A DNA stretch of 64,000 bases, from positions 309,085-373,084 of the forward strand of contig NZ_JAGINP010000004.1 in assembly GCF_017876155.1 (NCBI RefSeq), read 5' to 3'. The notes beneath the pieces are model-generated. The model was not told the origin of the DNA, ran no database searches, and saw only the letters and a list, made by a program, of their open reading frames with translations. Origin of the DNA: Azospirillum rugosum (GTDB lineage Bacteria; Pseudomonadota; Alphaproteobacteria; Azospirillales; Azospirillaceae). Positions 8,947-17,655 of this stretch are shown piece after piece; positions within the stretch are counted from its first letter, which is position 1; each line of letters starts with the position of its first letter. Position numbers and translations under genes: made by a program.

Positions 8947-10308
8947 TCAGCGGGCGCTGCCGGTGCGGGGAGGCGCCCCGCCCTGGTCCAGCGCCACGTC
9001 GCGCAGCACCTGGCCGACGGCACCCAGCGGCGCGCCGTCCACCCCGTCGGTGACCATGGTCAGGCCGCCGGCGTTGCCGGTGCGAACGCGGATGCCGGCG
9101 CGGTCGGGCACGCGGTAAACGTCGCCGGGCTTCAGCACGCGGGTGAAGATGATCTCGCCGTTGCCGTCGCGGACCTGGATCCAGCTGTCCTGCGTGGCGC
9201 GGAGCTGGATGCGCGAGGTCGGGTTCTGGCTGCCGTAGACCTTGGACGGCAAGCCGGCCGTGTCGGTCGCGGCGCGCGCCGGCGCCGGCGGCGGGGCGGG
9301 CGGCAGGCCGGCGATGGCGGGGGCGCCGGGCGACAGCGGAGTGGGTTCCTGCGCGGTGCCCTCGCCTTCTTCGTCCTCGGACGGAGGCGGAGGCACGCTG
9401 ACCATGCCGGCGGGAGCCGCGGGCACAGCCGGAACGGCGGCCGGGGGAATCGCCGCGACGACGGACGGCTTCACCCCCGGCGTCGGGGCCGGCAGCGCAG
9501 CGGCCGGCGCCGGTGGCGGAGCCGTGGGGGCCGGGGCTATGGGAGCCGGGGCGGCGGGCTGCGGCGCCGCGGCGGGCGCGTTGGCCACCTTGGCGGGAGC
9601 AGGCGTGGGAGCGGGGGCCGACTGAACGGCGGGAGCCGCAGGGGTGGGCGCCACCGGGGCGGCGACCGGACCGGTGGGGACCGGAGCCGGCGTGGAGGCC
9701 CCGCCAGCCGAAGGCGGTGTCGTGGGCGCTTCCGCCGTCATGTTCGGAACCGGCGGCGCCGTGTCCGTGGGCGCCGGCGCCTGGGCGCTGCCCGGCACGT
9801 TGTTCAGGGGCGAGGTGTCGAGCAGCGACACCAGCCGGTCCGGCAGGGTCGGCACCAGGTCCACCATCGACCGGTCGGTGGCCGACAGATAGTACCAGCC
9901 GCCGTAGACGATGCCGGCCAGCACCATGGTGCCGAGCAGGACGGTGCCGCCGGGGATGCGGCCTTCCGGAACGGGGGTCGGGAAATAGAGCTGCTGGCTG
10001 CGCGTCTTGCCGGCGGCCTCGTCCTTGTACCGGGTAATGATTGCCTCGGGGTCGAGCCCCAGGCATTCGGCGTAGGAGCGCAGGAAGCCGGCCGCGTAGG
10101 CGGCCCCCGGAAGCTCGTCGAAGCGGCCGGATTCGATGGCCTGCAGGTAGGGGTAGCGGATGCGCAGCATCGTCGCGACCTCGCGCAGGTCGTAGCCGAG
10201 GCTCTCGCGCGTTTCGCGCAGCGTGTCCGACACGCTGGGCCCGGCCGGCAGAGAGCCGAACTGGGACGCGGGGTCGAGGGTGTCGAGAACCTTGCGCTTG
10301 CCCATCAT
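8947..10308 (-). CDS. RodZ-like HTH and DUF4115 membrane protein
   Basis: A protein of about 453 residues. A cytoplasmic Cro/CI-type HTH (TLRETRESLGYDLREVATML through AYAAGFLRSYAECLGLDPE) is followed by one transmembrane helix (GTVLLGTMVLAGIVYGGWYY). Next comes a long Pro/Ala-rich periplasmic linker of about 200 residues, then a C-terminal beta domain of the DUF4115 type (ATQDSWIQVRDGNGEIIFTR). This is the RodZ layout; RodZ links MreB to the envelope and sets rod shape. The start is uncertain: two adjacent ATGs at 10308 and 10305, or ATG at 10356. The neighbour ispG is a common partner of this family. Confidence 0.85.
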   Translation of the reverse strand: MMGKRKVLDTLDPASQFGSLPAGPSVSDTLRETRESLGYDLREVATMLRIRYPYLQAIESGRFDELPGAAYAAGFLRSYAECLGLDPEAIITRYKDEAAGKTRSQQLYFPTPVPEGRIPGGTVLLGTMVLAGIVYGGWYYLSATDRSMVDLVPTLPDRLVSLLDTSPLNNVPGSAQAPAPTDTAPPVPNMTAEAPTTPPSAGGASTPAPVPTGPVAAPVAPTPAAPAVQSAPAPTPAPAKVANAPAAAPQPAAPAPIAPAPTAPPPAPAAALPAPTPGVKPSVVAAIPPAAVPAVPAAPAGMVSVPPPPSEDEEGEGTAQEPTPLSPGAPAIAGLPPAPPPAPARAATDTAGLPSKVYGSQNPTSRIQLRATQDSWIQVRDGNGEIIFTRVLKPGDVYRVPDRAGIRVRTGNAGGLTMVTDGVDGAPLGAVGQVLRDVALDQGGAPPRTGSAR

Positions 10309-10531
10309 GTCAGCCGCACCGTCGCTCCGGAAACCAAGGCGGTCGTCCCCTCGCATGGGTACGCCAGCCCCGATGGCTGCGCAACCGCGAATGACCGCAA
10401 CGCTGCGACGTTGTATACGCCAATCGGCCGAGCCGCTGTAACAAAACGTCGCTTCTACAAACGATCAAGGGGGCGTGTGGCCCAGGCAACAGAGGGGGGC
10501 AACAGGGGGGCGACAGAGCCGTCCCCGGTGC

Positions 10532-12820
10532 TCAGATCAGGACGCCGTGGTCCTTGGCGAAGCTGCGCAGCTTGTCGCGCAGGCTGTGGTCGCCCTTCTG
10601 GTAGAGCCCGGCCATGTACTGGCGCAGCGCCGCCACGTCCAGCGAGCGGAGCATGGTCTTGACCGGCCCGACCGAGGGCGGGGACATGGACAGGCTGCGG
10701 AAGCCGATGCCCAGCAGGGCCATGGCGTCGAGCGGCCGCCCGGCCATCTCGCCGCAGATGCTGAGCGGAACGCCCGCGTCGTTACAGGCCTCCACGAGCC
10801 GCCGCAGCAGGCACAGCATGGCCGGGGCCAGCGGGTCGTAGCGGGTCGCCGTGCGCGGGTTGCCGCGGTCGCTGGCGAAGATGTACTGCGTCAGGTCGTT
10901 GGAGCCGACCGACAGGAAATCCACCCGCGCCAGCAGGGCCGGCAGCTGCCACAGCAGCGACGGGACCTCGATCATCGTGCCGACGCGCAGACGGCTCGGC
11001 GGCTCCAAGCCCTGCTGCTCCAGACGCTTCAGCTCCAGGTCGAGCAGGCGCTTGGCGGCGTCGAACTCGGCCACCTCGGCGATCATCGGGAACATCACCG
11101 ACAGCGGCCGGCCGGCCGCCGCCCGCAGCAGCGAGCGGAGCTGCTGGCGCAGCAGCGACGGGTGGTCGAGCCCGATGCGGATCGCCCGCCAGCCGAGCGC
11201 CGGGTTCTCCTCCTCGCCCGACGCGATGTAGGGCAGCATCTTGTCGCCGCCGACGTCCAGCGTGCGGAACACCACCGGCTTGTCGCCGGCCTCGTCCAGG
11301 ATGCGCGCGTAGAGGTCGGTCTGCGCCTTCACGTCGGGGTAGGAGGACCGGACCATGAAGGGGATTTCGGTGCGGTAGAGGCCGATGCCCTCCGCCCCGC
11401 TGGCCTTCAGGTGCGGCAGGTCGATCAGCAGGCCGCAGTTCAGCTGGATGGAGATCGGCACGCCGTCGCGCGTCACCGAGGGCAGCCCGCGGATCTCCGC
11501 GTAGATCTGTTCCTTGCGCGTGCGGAGCGCGACGCTCTCGGCGAAGGCCATCTGGATGTCTTCGGCCGGGCGTACGAACACTTGCCCGTGGTCGCCGTCC
11601 ACGATGACGGGGTCGAGCGGCTCGATCCGGTTCAGCGCGTCGTTGGCCTGCACCACCGGGATGTTCAGCGCGCGCGCCACGATGCAGACGTGACTGGACG
11701 GCGATCCGTCCTCCAGCACCACGGCGCGCAGGCGGCGCTGGTCGTAGTCCAGCAGCTCCGCCGGCCCCATGGAGCGGGCGACCAGCACGATGTCATCCGG
11801 CAGGGTGCCGCCGTCGGCCTCCGACTTGCGGCCGGCCAGATGCTGGAGCAGCCGGTTGGTCAGGTCTTCCAGGTCGAGCAGCCGTTCGCGGATGTAGGGG
11901 TCCGTCAGGTGGCTCATGCGGGCGCGGGTGTCGTTCTGCACCTGCTGCACCGCCGCTTCCGCCGTCAGGCCCATGCGGATCGCCTCGCGGATGCGCGAGA
12001 GCCAGCCGCGGTCCTCCGCGAACATGCGGTAGGTTTCCAGGATGTCCTTGGGCTCGCCCAGCCCCGCCAGCGCCGCCGCGGCCAGCAGGTCGTCGATGGC
12101 GCTGTGCATGGTGGCGATGGCGGCGTTCAGCCGGACCAGCTCGCTCTCCGCGTCCTCGGCAACCATCTGGCGGATGGTCAGCTGCGGCCGGTGGATGACC
12201 GCAAGGCCCATGGACAGGCCGCCGGCCAGCGAGGTGCCGGACAGGCGCGCCGGCAGCAGCGCCGGGTCGCCGGTGGAGGAGACCTCCTGCGGGTTGACCA
12301 GTTCGCCCTGGGCCACCAGTTCGGCGACGACCATGGCGATGGTCTGCAGGGTCTCGACCTCCTCCTCCGTGTAGCGGCGGCGGTCCTTGTGCTGAATGAC
12401 CAGAACGCCGCGCACCTTGCCGCCGCGCAGGATCGGCACGCCGGCCAGCGACAGGAAGGGGTCCTCGCCCGTTTCCGGGCGGTAGGCGAAGCTGGGGTGC
12501 GACGGCGCGTTGTCCAGCGCGATGGGCCGCGCGTGGCCGGCGATGTCGCCGACGATGCCCTCGCCCACGCGCAGGCGCGTGTTGTGCACCGCGGTCTGGT
12601 TCAGGCCGAAGGTGGAGAACAGCTCCAGCACCTCGCCCGCGCGCATGACGTAGGCGGAGCAGACGTCCGCCCCCATCTCCGCGGCGATCAGCGAGACGAT
12701 CTTGTCGAGCCGCTCCTGCCCCGATCCCGATCCCGCCATGACGTCGCGCAGGCGCGCCAGCAGCCGGCGCGAGGCGGCGCCATCAAAGCCGGCGGAAGCT
12801 TCGCCCACGGTGTCGGTCAT
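10532..12820 (-). CDS. ptsP: PEP-protein phosphotransferase PtsP (enzyme I-Ntr)
   Basis: A 762-residue first enzyme of the nitrogen PTS. An N-terminal GAF domain (about residues 20-170) is followed by the PEP-utiliser N domain, the phospho-histidine domain (GSPSSHVCIVARALNIPVVQ, His at the phosphorylation site) and the PEP-binding TIM barrel (GAEGIGLYRTEIPFM, VGSNDLTQYIFASDR). It passes phosphate from PEP to NPr and then to PtsN, whose gene lies 3.6 kb away in this window. GAF domains of this family sense glutamine and 2-oxoglutarate status. The gene follows the nitronate monooxygenase-like gene almost without gap (1 base). Confidence 0.95.
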   Translation of the reverse strand: MTDTVGEASAGFDGAASRRLLARLRDVMAGSGSGQERLDKIVSLIAAEMGADVCSAYVMRAGEVLELFSTFGLNQTAVHNTRLRVGEGIVGDIAGHARPIALDNAPSHPSFAYRPETGEDPFLSLAGVPILRGGKVRGVLVIQHKDRRRYTEEEVETLQTIAMVVAELVAQGELVNPQEVSSTGDPALLPARLSGTSLAGGLSMGLAVIHRPQLTIRQMVAEDAESELVRLNAAIATMHSAIDDLLAAAALAGLGEPKDILETYRMFAEDRGWLSRIREAIRMGLTAEAAVQQVQNDTRARMSHLTDPYIRERLLDLEDLTNRLLQHLAGRKSEADGGTLPDDIVLVARSMGPAELLDYDQRRLRAVVLEDGSPSSHVCIVARALNIPVVQANDALNRIEPLDPVIVDGDHGQVFVRPAEDIQMAFAESVALRTRKEQIYAEIRGLPSVTRDGVPISIQLNCGLLIDLPHLKASGAEGIGLYRTEIPFMVRSSYPDVKAQTDLYARILDEAGDKPVVFRTLDVGGDKMLPYIASGEEENPALGWRAIRIGLDHPSLLRQQLRSLLRAAAGRPLSVMFPMIAEVAEFDAAKRLLDLELKRLEQQGLEPPSRLRVGTMIEVPSLLWQLPALLARVDFLSVGSNDLTQYIFASDRGNPRTATRYDPLAPAMLCLLRRLVEACNDAGVPLSICGEMAGRPLDAMALLGIGFRSLSMSPPSVGPVKTMLRSLDVAALRQYMAGLYQKGDHSLRDKLRSFAKDHGVLI

Positions 12821-12821
12821 C

Positions 12822-13955
12822 TCAGGCCGCCCCGAGCACGGCCGGCCCCAGCTCGACCGGCCCAGGTTCGACCGGCCCAGGTTCGACGGGCTGGCCGACG
12901 GCAGCGAGGCCGCCGATCCGACGCGCCAGCGACGATTCGGCCTGGGCGACCAAGTCGTCGATGATCTCCGCCACCGGCTGTTCGCGGGTGACCAGGCCGA
13001 CGCTCTGGCCGGCCATCAGGGAGCCCGTCTCGATGTCCCCGTCGATGACCGCGCGGCGCAGTGCGCCTGCCCAGAAATGCTCGATCTCCAGCAGCCCCTC
13101 GTCGCGCGACATCTCGCCGCGGTCGACACGGGCGATGACCTCCCGCTGCAGTTCCATGAAGCGCTTGGAGCCCGCGTTGGCCAGCGCGCGCACCGGGATG
13201 ACGGGAAAGCGCGGGTCGATCTGCACCGACGCCTGCGCGTCGCGGGCCGACGCCTTGATGAAGACCTGCTTGAAGCGCGGGTGCGCGATGGATTCCGTGG
13301 CGCAGACGAAGCGCGTGCCGATCTGCACGCCGGCCGCCCCCAGTTCCAGATAGGCGACGATGGCCTCGCCGCGGCCGATGCCGCCGGCCACGAAGACCGG
13401 GACGTCGCGCAGGTCGGGCAGGATTTCCTGGGCCAGCACGGTGGTGGACACCGGGCCGATGTGGCCGCCGGCCTCCGTGCCCTCGATCACCAGCGCATCG
13501 GCGCCCAGCTTCACCATGCGCCGGCCGCTGACCAGGGTCGGGGCGAAGGCCATGACCTTGGCGCCGCCGTCCTTGATCCGCTTGATGGTCGCGCCGGACG
13601 GGAAGCCGCCGGCGATGACCACGTGGCTCACCCCCTGCTCCCGGCAGACATCGATCAACTGATCGAGCTGCGGGTGCATGTTGATGAGGTTCACGCCGAA
13701 CGGTTTCGCGGTCAGCGCCTTGGTGCCGGCGATCTCATTGGCCAGCAGCTCCGGCGGCATCGACCCGCAGGCGACGACGCCGAATCCGCCGGCGTTGGAG
13801 ATGGCGGACACGAGGTGGCGCTCCGACACCCAGCTCATGGCACCACCCATGATGGCGGTGCGCGTGCCGAGGAAGTCGCGCCCCCGCGCCCACAGCTGGT
13901 CGAGCCGCGCCCGCGCCGCCCCGTCGGAACGGATGTCGGACCTGGCGTCGGTCAT
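12822..13955 (-). CDS. Nitronate monooxygenase-like FMN enzyme
   Basis: A 377-residue TIM-barrel flavoprotein of the NMO/2-nitropropane dioxygenase family. The N-terminal [39 protein letters not shown], the conserved [10 protein letters not shown] (catalytic-type His) and [20 protein letters not shown] are visible. Family members oxidise alkyl nitronates with FMN and O2; some are enoyl-ACP reductases (FabK), so the substrate is uncertain. The start MTDARSD at 13955 is used. The last 25 residues are low-complexity [16 protein letters not shown], encoded by 15-base DNA repeats. It sits between lysC and ptsP on the same strand. Confidence 0.85.
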   Translation of the reverse strand: MTDARSDIRSDGAARARLDQLWARGRDFLGTRTAIMGGAMSWVSERHLVSAISNAGGFGVVACGSMPPELLANEIAGTKALTAKPFGVNLINMHPQLDQLIDVCREQGVSHVVIAGGFPSGATIKRIKDGGAKVMAFAPTLVSGRRMVKLGADALVIEGTEAGGHIGPVSTTVLAQEILPDLRDVPVFVAGGIGRGEAIVAYLELGAAGVQIGTRFVCATESIAHPRFKQVFIKASARDAQASVQIDPRFPVIPVRALANAGSKRFMELQREVIARVDRGEMSRDEGLLEIEHFWAGALRRAVIDGDIETGSLMAGQSVGLVTREQPVAEIIDDLVAQAESSLARRIGGLAAVGQPVEPGPVEPGPVELGPAVLGAA

Positions 13956-13983
13956 GCCCGCCTCTCCCCTTTTCCTACTGACG

Positions 13984-15219
13984 TCAGGCCGCGTCCAGGC
14001 CGTAGGCCGTGTGCAGCGCGCGCAGCGCCAGCTCCGCATACTCCTCGGCGATCAGGACCGAAATCTTGATCTCGGAGGTGGAGATGACCTGGATGTTGAT
14101 GCCCTTGTCGGCCAGCGCCTTGAACATGCGCTGGGCCACGCCGGTGTGGCTGCGCATGCCGACGCCGATCACCGACACCTTCACGACGTTGGCGTCGGAC
14201 GCCAGGCGCCGGTAGTTCAGCTCGGCCTTGGCGTCTTCCAGCACCTTCACGGCGCGGGCGATGTCGGCCTTGCCGACCGTGAAGGTCATGTCGGTGGACG
14301 TGCCGTCCTCGGACACGTTCTGCACGATCATGTCGACGTTGATGGCGGCGTCGGTCAGCGGCCCGAAGATGTTGGCCGCCACGCCCGGACGGTCGGCAAC
14401 GCCGATGAGGGTGATCTTCGCCTCGTCGCGGCTGTAGGCGATGCCGCTCACAACTTCCTTTTCCACGATCTCGTCCTCGTCCACAACCAGGGTACCGGGA
14501 AGCGCGCTGCCCGCGGCCTCCTCGAAGCTCGACAGAACCTGCACGCGCACGCGGTGGTTCATCGCCATCTCGACCGAGCGCGTCTGCAGGACCTTGGCGC
14601 CCTGCGACGCCAGCTCAAGCATCTCCTCGTAGGTGATCTTGGAGAGCTTGCGGGCCTTGGTGACGATGCGCGGGTCGGTGGTGTAGACGCCGTCCACGTC
14701 GGTGTAGATGTCGCAACGGTCGGCCTTCAGCGCCGCGGCCAGCGCCACCGCCGAGGTGTCGGACCCGCCACGGCCCAGCGTGGTGATGCGGCCGCCCTCG
14801 GTCACGCCCTGGAAGCCGGCGACCACGGCGACCTCGCCGGTCTCCATGCGCTTGTCGATTTCGGTCGTGTCGATCGACACGATGCGGGCCTTGCCGTGCG
14901 TCTCGTCGCTGTAGATCGGGATCTGCCAGCCGAGCCAGGAGCGCGCCGGGATGCCGCGCGACTGCAGCGCGATGGCGAGGAGACCGGAGGTCACCTGCTC
15001 GCCCGAAGCGACGATGGCGTCGTACTCGCGCGCGTCGTGCAGCTTGTCGATGTCGTTGCAGTATTTGACGAGCTGGTTGGTCACGCCGGACATCGCCGAC
15101 ACGACGACGGCCACCTGGTGGCCCGCCTTCACTTCCTGCTCGACCTTGCGGGCCACGTTCTTGATGCGGTCGATGTCGCCGACCGACGTGCCACCGAACT
15201 TGAGGACGATCCGCGCCAT
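13984..15219 (-). CDS. lysC: Aspartate kinase
   Basis: A 411-residue monofunctional aspartokinase, the first enzyme of the lysine, threonine and methionine branch. The kinase domain starts [15 protein letters not shown], with [11 protein letters not shown] and [18 protein letters not shown]. It is followed by two ACT domains ([20 protein letters not shown] and [20 protein letters not shown]) for feedback control by amino acids. The internal Met that produces a beta subunit in some species was not tested. It is divergent from ubiG, with 153 bases between. Confidence 0.96.
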   Translation of the reverse strand: MARIVLKFGGTSVGDIDRIKNVARKVEQEVKAGHQVAVVVSAMSGVTNQLVKYCNDIDKLHDAREYDAIVASGEQVTSGLLAIALQSRGIPARSWLGWQIPIYSDETHGKARIVSIDTTEIDKRMETGEVAVVAGFQGVTEGGRITTLGRGGSDTSAVALAAALKADRCDIYTDVDGVYTTDPRIVTKARKLSKITYEEMLELASQGAKVLQTRSVEMAMNHRVRVQVLSSFEEAAGSALPGTLVVDEDEIVEKEVVSGIAYSRDEAKITLIGVADRPGVAANIFGPLTDAAINVDMIVQNVSEDGTSTDMTFTVGKADIARAVKVLEDAKAELNYRRLASDANVVKVSVIGVGMRSHTGVAQRMFKALADKGINIQVISTSEIKISVLIAEEYAELALRALHTAYGLDAA

Positions 15220-15372
15220 ACCTCACACCATATCTGTGCCGAAAAACCGGCCGTCCGCGCGCCCCCGCTCTACCGTTGCCGGCGCGGGGCGGCGTATCCA
15301 TACTCTGTCGTTCACAGCGAGGCAAGTTCGCCCCGCAATTGTTATCGCAAACCAGCATACGGGATTTCATTC

Positions 15373-16125
15373 ATGACCGCGACTGCCGGAACCGCAGGCA
15401 CTGTTGATCCAGCGGACGTCGCCCGCTTTTCCGCCATCGCCGCGGAATGGTGGGACCCGACCGGCAAGTTCCGGCCGCTGCACCGCCTCAACCCGCTGCG
15501 CCTGACCTACATCCGCGACACGATTTGCCGGCGGCTCGGCCGCGACCCGCTGGCGCCCGACCCGCTGAAGGGCGTCCGCGTCGTGGACATCGGCTGCGGC
15601 GGTGGCCTCCTGGCGGAACCGATCGCCCGCATGGGCGCCACGGTGGTCGGCGTGGACGCGTCGGAGAAGAACGTGAGGACCGCCGCCACGCACGCCGCGG
15701 AGACCGGCACGCCCGTTGACTACCGCGCCACCACCGCCGAGGCCTTGGCCGCCTCCGGCGAGCGCTTCGACGTGGTCCTGGCGATGGAGGTGATCGAGCA
15801 TGTCGCCGACGTCGACCTGTTCGTGAAGTCCTGCGCCGACCTGCTGTCCCCCGGCGGCGTGCTGTTCCTCGCCACGCTGAACCGCACGCCGAAGTCCTTC
15901 GCGCTGGCCATTGTGGGGGCGGAGTACATCCTGCGCTGGATGCCACGCGGCACCCACAACTGGCGCCAGTTCCTGCGCCCGAGCGAACTGGCCGCCGCCG
16001 TACGCGTGCACGGGCTTGGCATCAAGGACCTGACCGGGGTGACGTACAGCCCGCTGTCCGACGAGTTCCGCCTGAACCCGCGCGACCTCGACGTGAACTA
16101 CATGACCTGGGCCGAACGCGTTTGA
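15373..16125 (+). CDS. ubiG: Ubiquinone biosynthesis O-methyltransferase UbiG
   Basis: A 250-residue SAM-dependent methyltransferase carrying out both O-methylations in ubiquinone synthesis. The family start [20 protein letters not shown] precedes the SAM-binding [20 protein letters not shown], then [20 protein letters not shown] and the [20 protein letters not shown] membrane-associating segment typical of UbiG. The ATG at 15373 was chosen because the family motif starts 15 residues later; upstream open frame is lysC antisense. Confidence 0.96.
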   Translation: MTATAGTAGTVDPADVARFSAIAAEWWDPTGKFRPLHRLNPLRLTYIRDTICRRLGRDPLAPDPLKGVRVVDIGCGGGLLAEPIARMGATVVGVDASEKNVRTAATHAAETGTPVDYRATTAEALAASGERFDVVLAMEVIEHVADVDLFVKSCADLLSPGGVLFLATLNRTPKSFALAIVGAEYILRWMPRGTHNWRQFLRPSELAAAVRVHGLGIKDLTGVTYSPLSDEFRLNPRDLDVNYMTWAERV

Positions 16126-16131
16126 TGAGCC

Positions 16132-16217
16132 CGTAGGTTGGGTGGAGCGCAGCGCAACCCAACAAACCCACCATCGCTGGGAATGTTGGGTTCCGCGTAC
16201 GCTCCACCCAACCTACG
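16132..16217. repeat. Large intergenic palindrome of the GTAGGTTGGGTGGAGCG family
   Basis: Perfect 18-base outer arms CGTAGGTTGGGTGGAGCG (16132-16149) and its reverse complement (16200-16217). Inner arms AACCCAAC and GTTGGGTT give each half its own hairpin. It starts 7 bases after the ubiG stop and may also limit read-through. A related half-element lies between gltD and gltB at 30088. Confidence 0.9.
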
Positions 16218-16223
16218 CAGGCC

Positions 16224-16375
16224 TTATGGAGCGTACAGGTCGTCCAGCGTCACCGCGGCGTTGATGGATTTCAGAAGAACATCACCCTCGGTGACTCGTC
16301 CTGGACCTCGGCCGCCCGTTCGGCGGCGAGATAGTCCTCGGGCGTGATCCACGGCATTCGGAACACGTTCGGCAT
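16224..16375 (-). pseudogene. Remnant of a Uma2-family (DUF820) nuclease-fold gene
   Basis: The N-terminal piece MPNVFRMPWITPEDYLAAER and a C-terminal piece reading GDVLLKSINAAVTLDDLYAP in another frame are joined within 152 bases. Both pieces resemble the ends of Uma2-family proteins (usual length about 190 residues). The central part with the PD-(D/E)xK-like catalytic residues is missing, and the two pieces are out of frame. This looks like an internal deletion. The large palindrome lies just downstream of the remnant. Family assignment is by eye. Confidence 0.55.
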
Positions 16376-16399
16376 GGAAAGATTATAGCGCGCCGCGGG

Positions 16400-16433
16400 C
16401 GCAAAGGAAACGGGAGGGCTCTCGCCCTCCCGT
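16400..16433 (-). terminator. Rho-independent terminator of ptsN
   Basis: On the minus strand, just after the ptsN stop, ACGGGAGGGC-loop(4)-GCCCTCCCGT is followed by TTTCCTTT. The 10-base stem is perfect. Confidence 0.85.
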
Positions 16434-16439
16434 CTTGCC

Positions 16440-16898
16440 TCACACGGCGTGGCTGGCTTCGTGCTGGGTCAGAAGCGCGTAGATGGCGTCCGCCGAGTCG
16501 GAGCCGCGCAGCTTTTCGCACATGGACTGGTCACGCAGCAGGCGCGACACACGGGCCAGCGCCTTCAGATGGTCGGCACCGGCATGGTCCGGGGCCAACA
16601 GCAGGAAAATCAGATCGACCGGCTGCTCATCGATCGCGTCGAAGTCGATGGGCCGCTCCAGCCGGGCGAAGACGCCGTGGACGCGGTCGAGGTTGGACAG
16701 CTTGCCGTGGGGGATGGCGATGCCATGCCCCACGCCGGTGGTGCCCAACCGCTCCCGTTCCAGCAGGACGTCGAAGATCGCCCGTTCGTGCTGGCCGGTC
16801 AGCTCGGCCGCCTTGCGCGCCATGTCCTGCAGGGCCTGCTTCTTGCTGCCGGCCTTGAGGCTGGGGAGGATGGCGTGCGGCGTGATGAGATCGAGCAT
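16440..16898 (-). CDS. ptsN: PTS IIA-like nitrogen regulatory protein PtsN
   Basis: A 152-residue EIIA-Ntr, the terminal phospho-acceptor of the nitrogen PTS, which regulates potassium transport and sensor kinases rather than carrying sugar. The start MLDLITPHAILPSL and the phospho-His motif GIAIPHGK with the following LDRVHGVFARL are typical. It lies in the conserved rpoN-hpf-ptsN order, 34 bases after hpf. Its donor pathway begins with PtsP, encoded at 10.5-12.8 kb. Confidence 0.95.
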   Translation of the reverse strand: MLDLITPHAILPSLKAGSKKQALQDMARKAAELTGQHERAIFDVLLERERLGTTGVGHGIAIPHGKLSNLDRVHGVFARLERPIDFDAIDEQPVDLIFLLLAPDHAGADHLKALARVSRLLRDQSMCEKLRGSDSADAIYALLTQHEASHAV

Positions 16899-16932
16899 GA
16901 CGGTTGCGGTGTGGTTGCGACGGAGCCCGGGA

Positions 16933-17532
16933 TCAGGCGCCGGCCTTCTCCGCCGGGTCGACCCAGCCGATGTTGCCATCGGCGCGACGGTAGACCAGGT
17001 TCAGACGGCCATGCGCACTGTTGTTGAACAGCAAAGCCGGGGAGTCGGCCAACTCCATGCGCATCACCGCCTCGCTGACCGTCAGGGTCGCGATGGAGGT
17101 CTGCATCTCGGCGATGACCATGGGCTGGGCCTTTTCGGCCACCGCCTCGTCGCCATCGACATGGGCCTCGTCCTTCTCCGCTTCCAGGATCTGGTAGCGG
17201 GCCGGCACGGCTTCCTGCTGCGGGGCGGCGTCGACGGTGTGGTGATCGCGCAGGCGGCTCTTGTACCGGCGCAGGCGCTTGGACAGCTTCTCGCACGCCG
17301 TGTCGAACGCCGGATACGGCTCGGTCGCTTCCGACGCGCTCTGCAGCACGATGCCACGGCCGACATGGACCTGGATGTCGGCCTTGAACAGGTGCGCGTC
17401 GCGCGTCAGGACGACGTTCGCCTCGATCGGCTTGTTGAAATACTTGCCGACGACGGAGTTCAGGCTATCCGCGACGTGGGTGCGCAGGGCATCGCCAACG
17501 TCAAGCTGCTTGCCTTTGACGGTCAGTTGCAT
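16933..17532 (-). CDS. hpf: Long-form ribosome hibernation factor HPF
   Basis: A 199-residue long HPF/RaiA protein. The N-terminal S30AE domain (MQLTVKGKQLDVGDALRTHV through LSKRLRRYKSRLRDHH) binds the decoding centre. The C-terminal domain (ADSPALLFNNSAHGRLNLVY) dimerises two ribosomes into 100S particles in stationary phase. It sits between rpoN and ptsN, the standard placement in proteobacteria. Confidence 0.93.
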   Translation of the reverse strand: MQLTVKGKQLDVGDALRTHVADSLNSVVGKYFNKPIEANVVLTRDAHLFKADIQVHVGRGIVLQSASEATEPYPAFDTACEKLSKRLRRYKSRLRDHHTVDAAPQQEAVPARYQILEAEKDEAHVDGDEAVAEKAQPMVIAEMQTSIATLTVSEAVMRMELADSPALLFNNSAHGRLNLVYRRADGNIGWVDPAEKAGA

Positions 17533-17655
17533 TTTGGGAGGTTTCCAAATTGGTCCGCGAGGGACAGAAGACGACGGCAGGCCGCCACGTGCGGACCGGG
17601 ACCATAGTGGCCAAGCCCCAGGCTGTCAACGAACGACGCCCTAGTTCGGACCCGT

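Noticed and set aside
7543..10662. Plus-strand open frame of 1039 codons across ispG and the RodZ-like gene
   Set aside because: It is antisense to two well-recognised genes, and its translation is Gly/Arg-rich noise.
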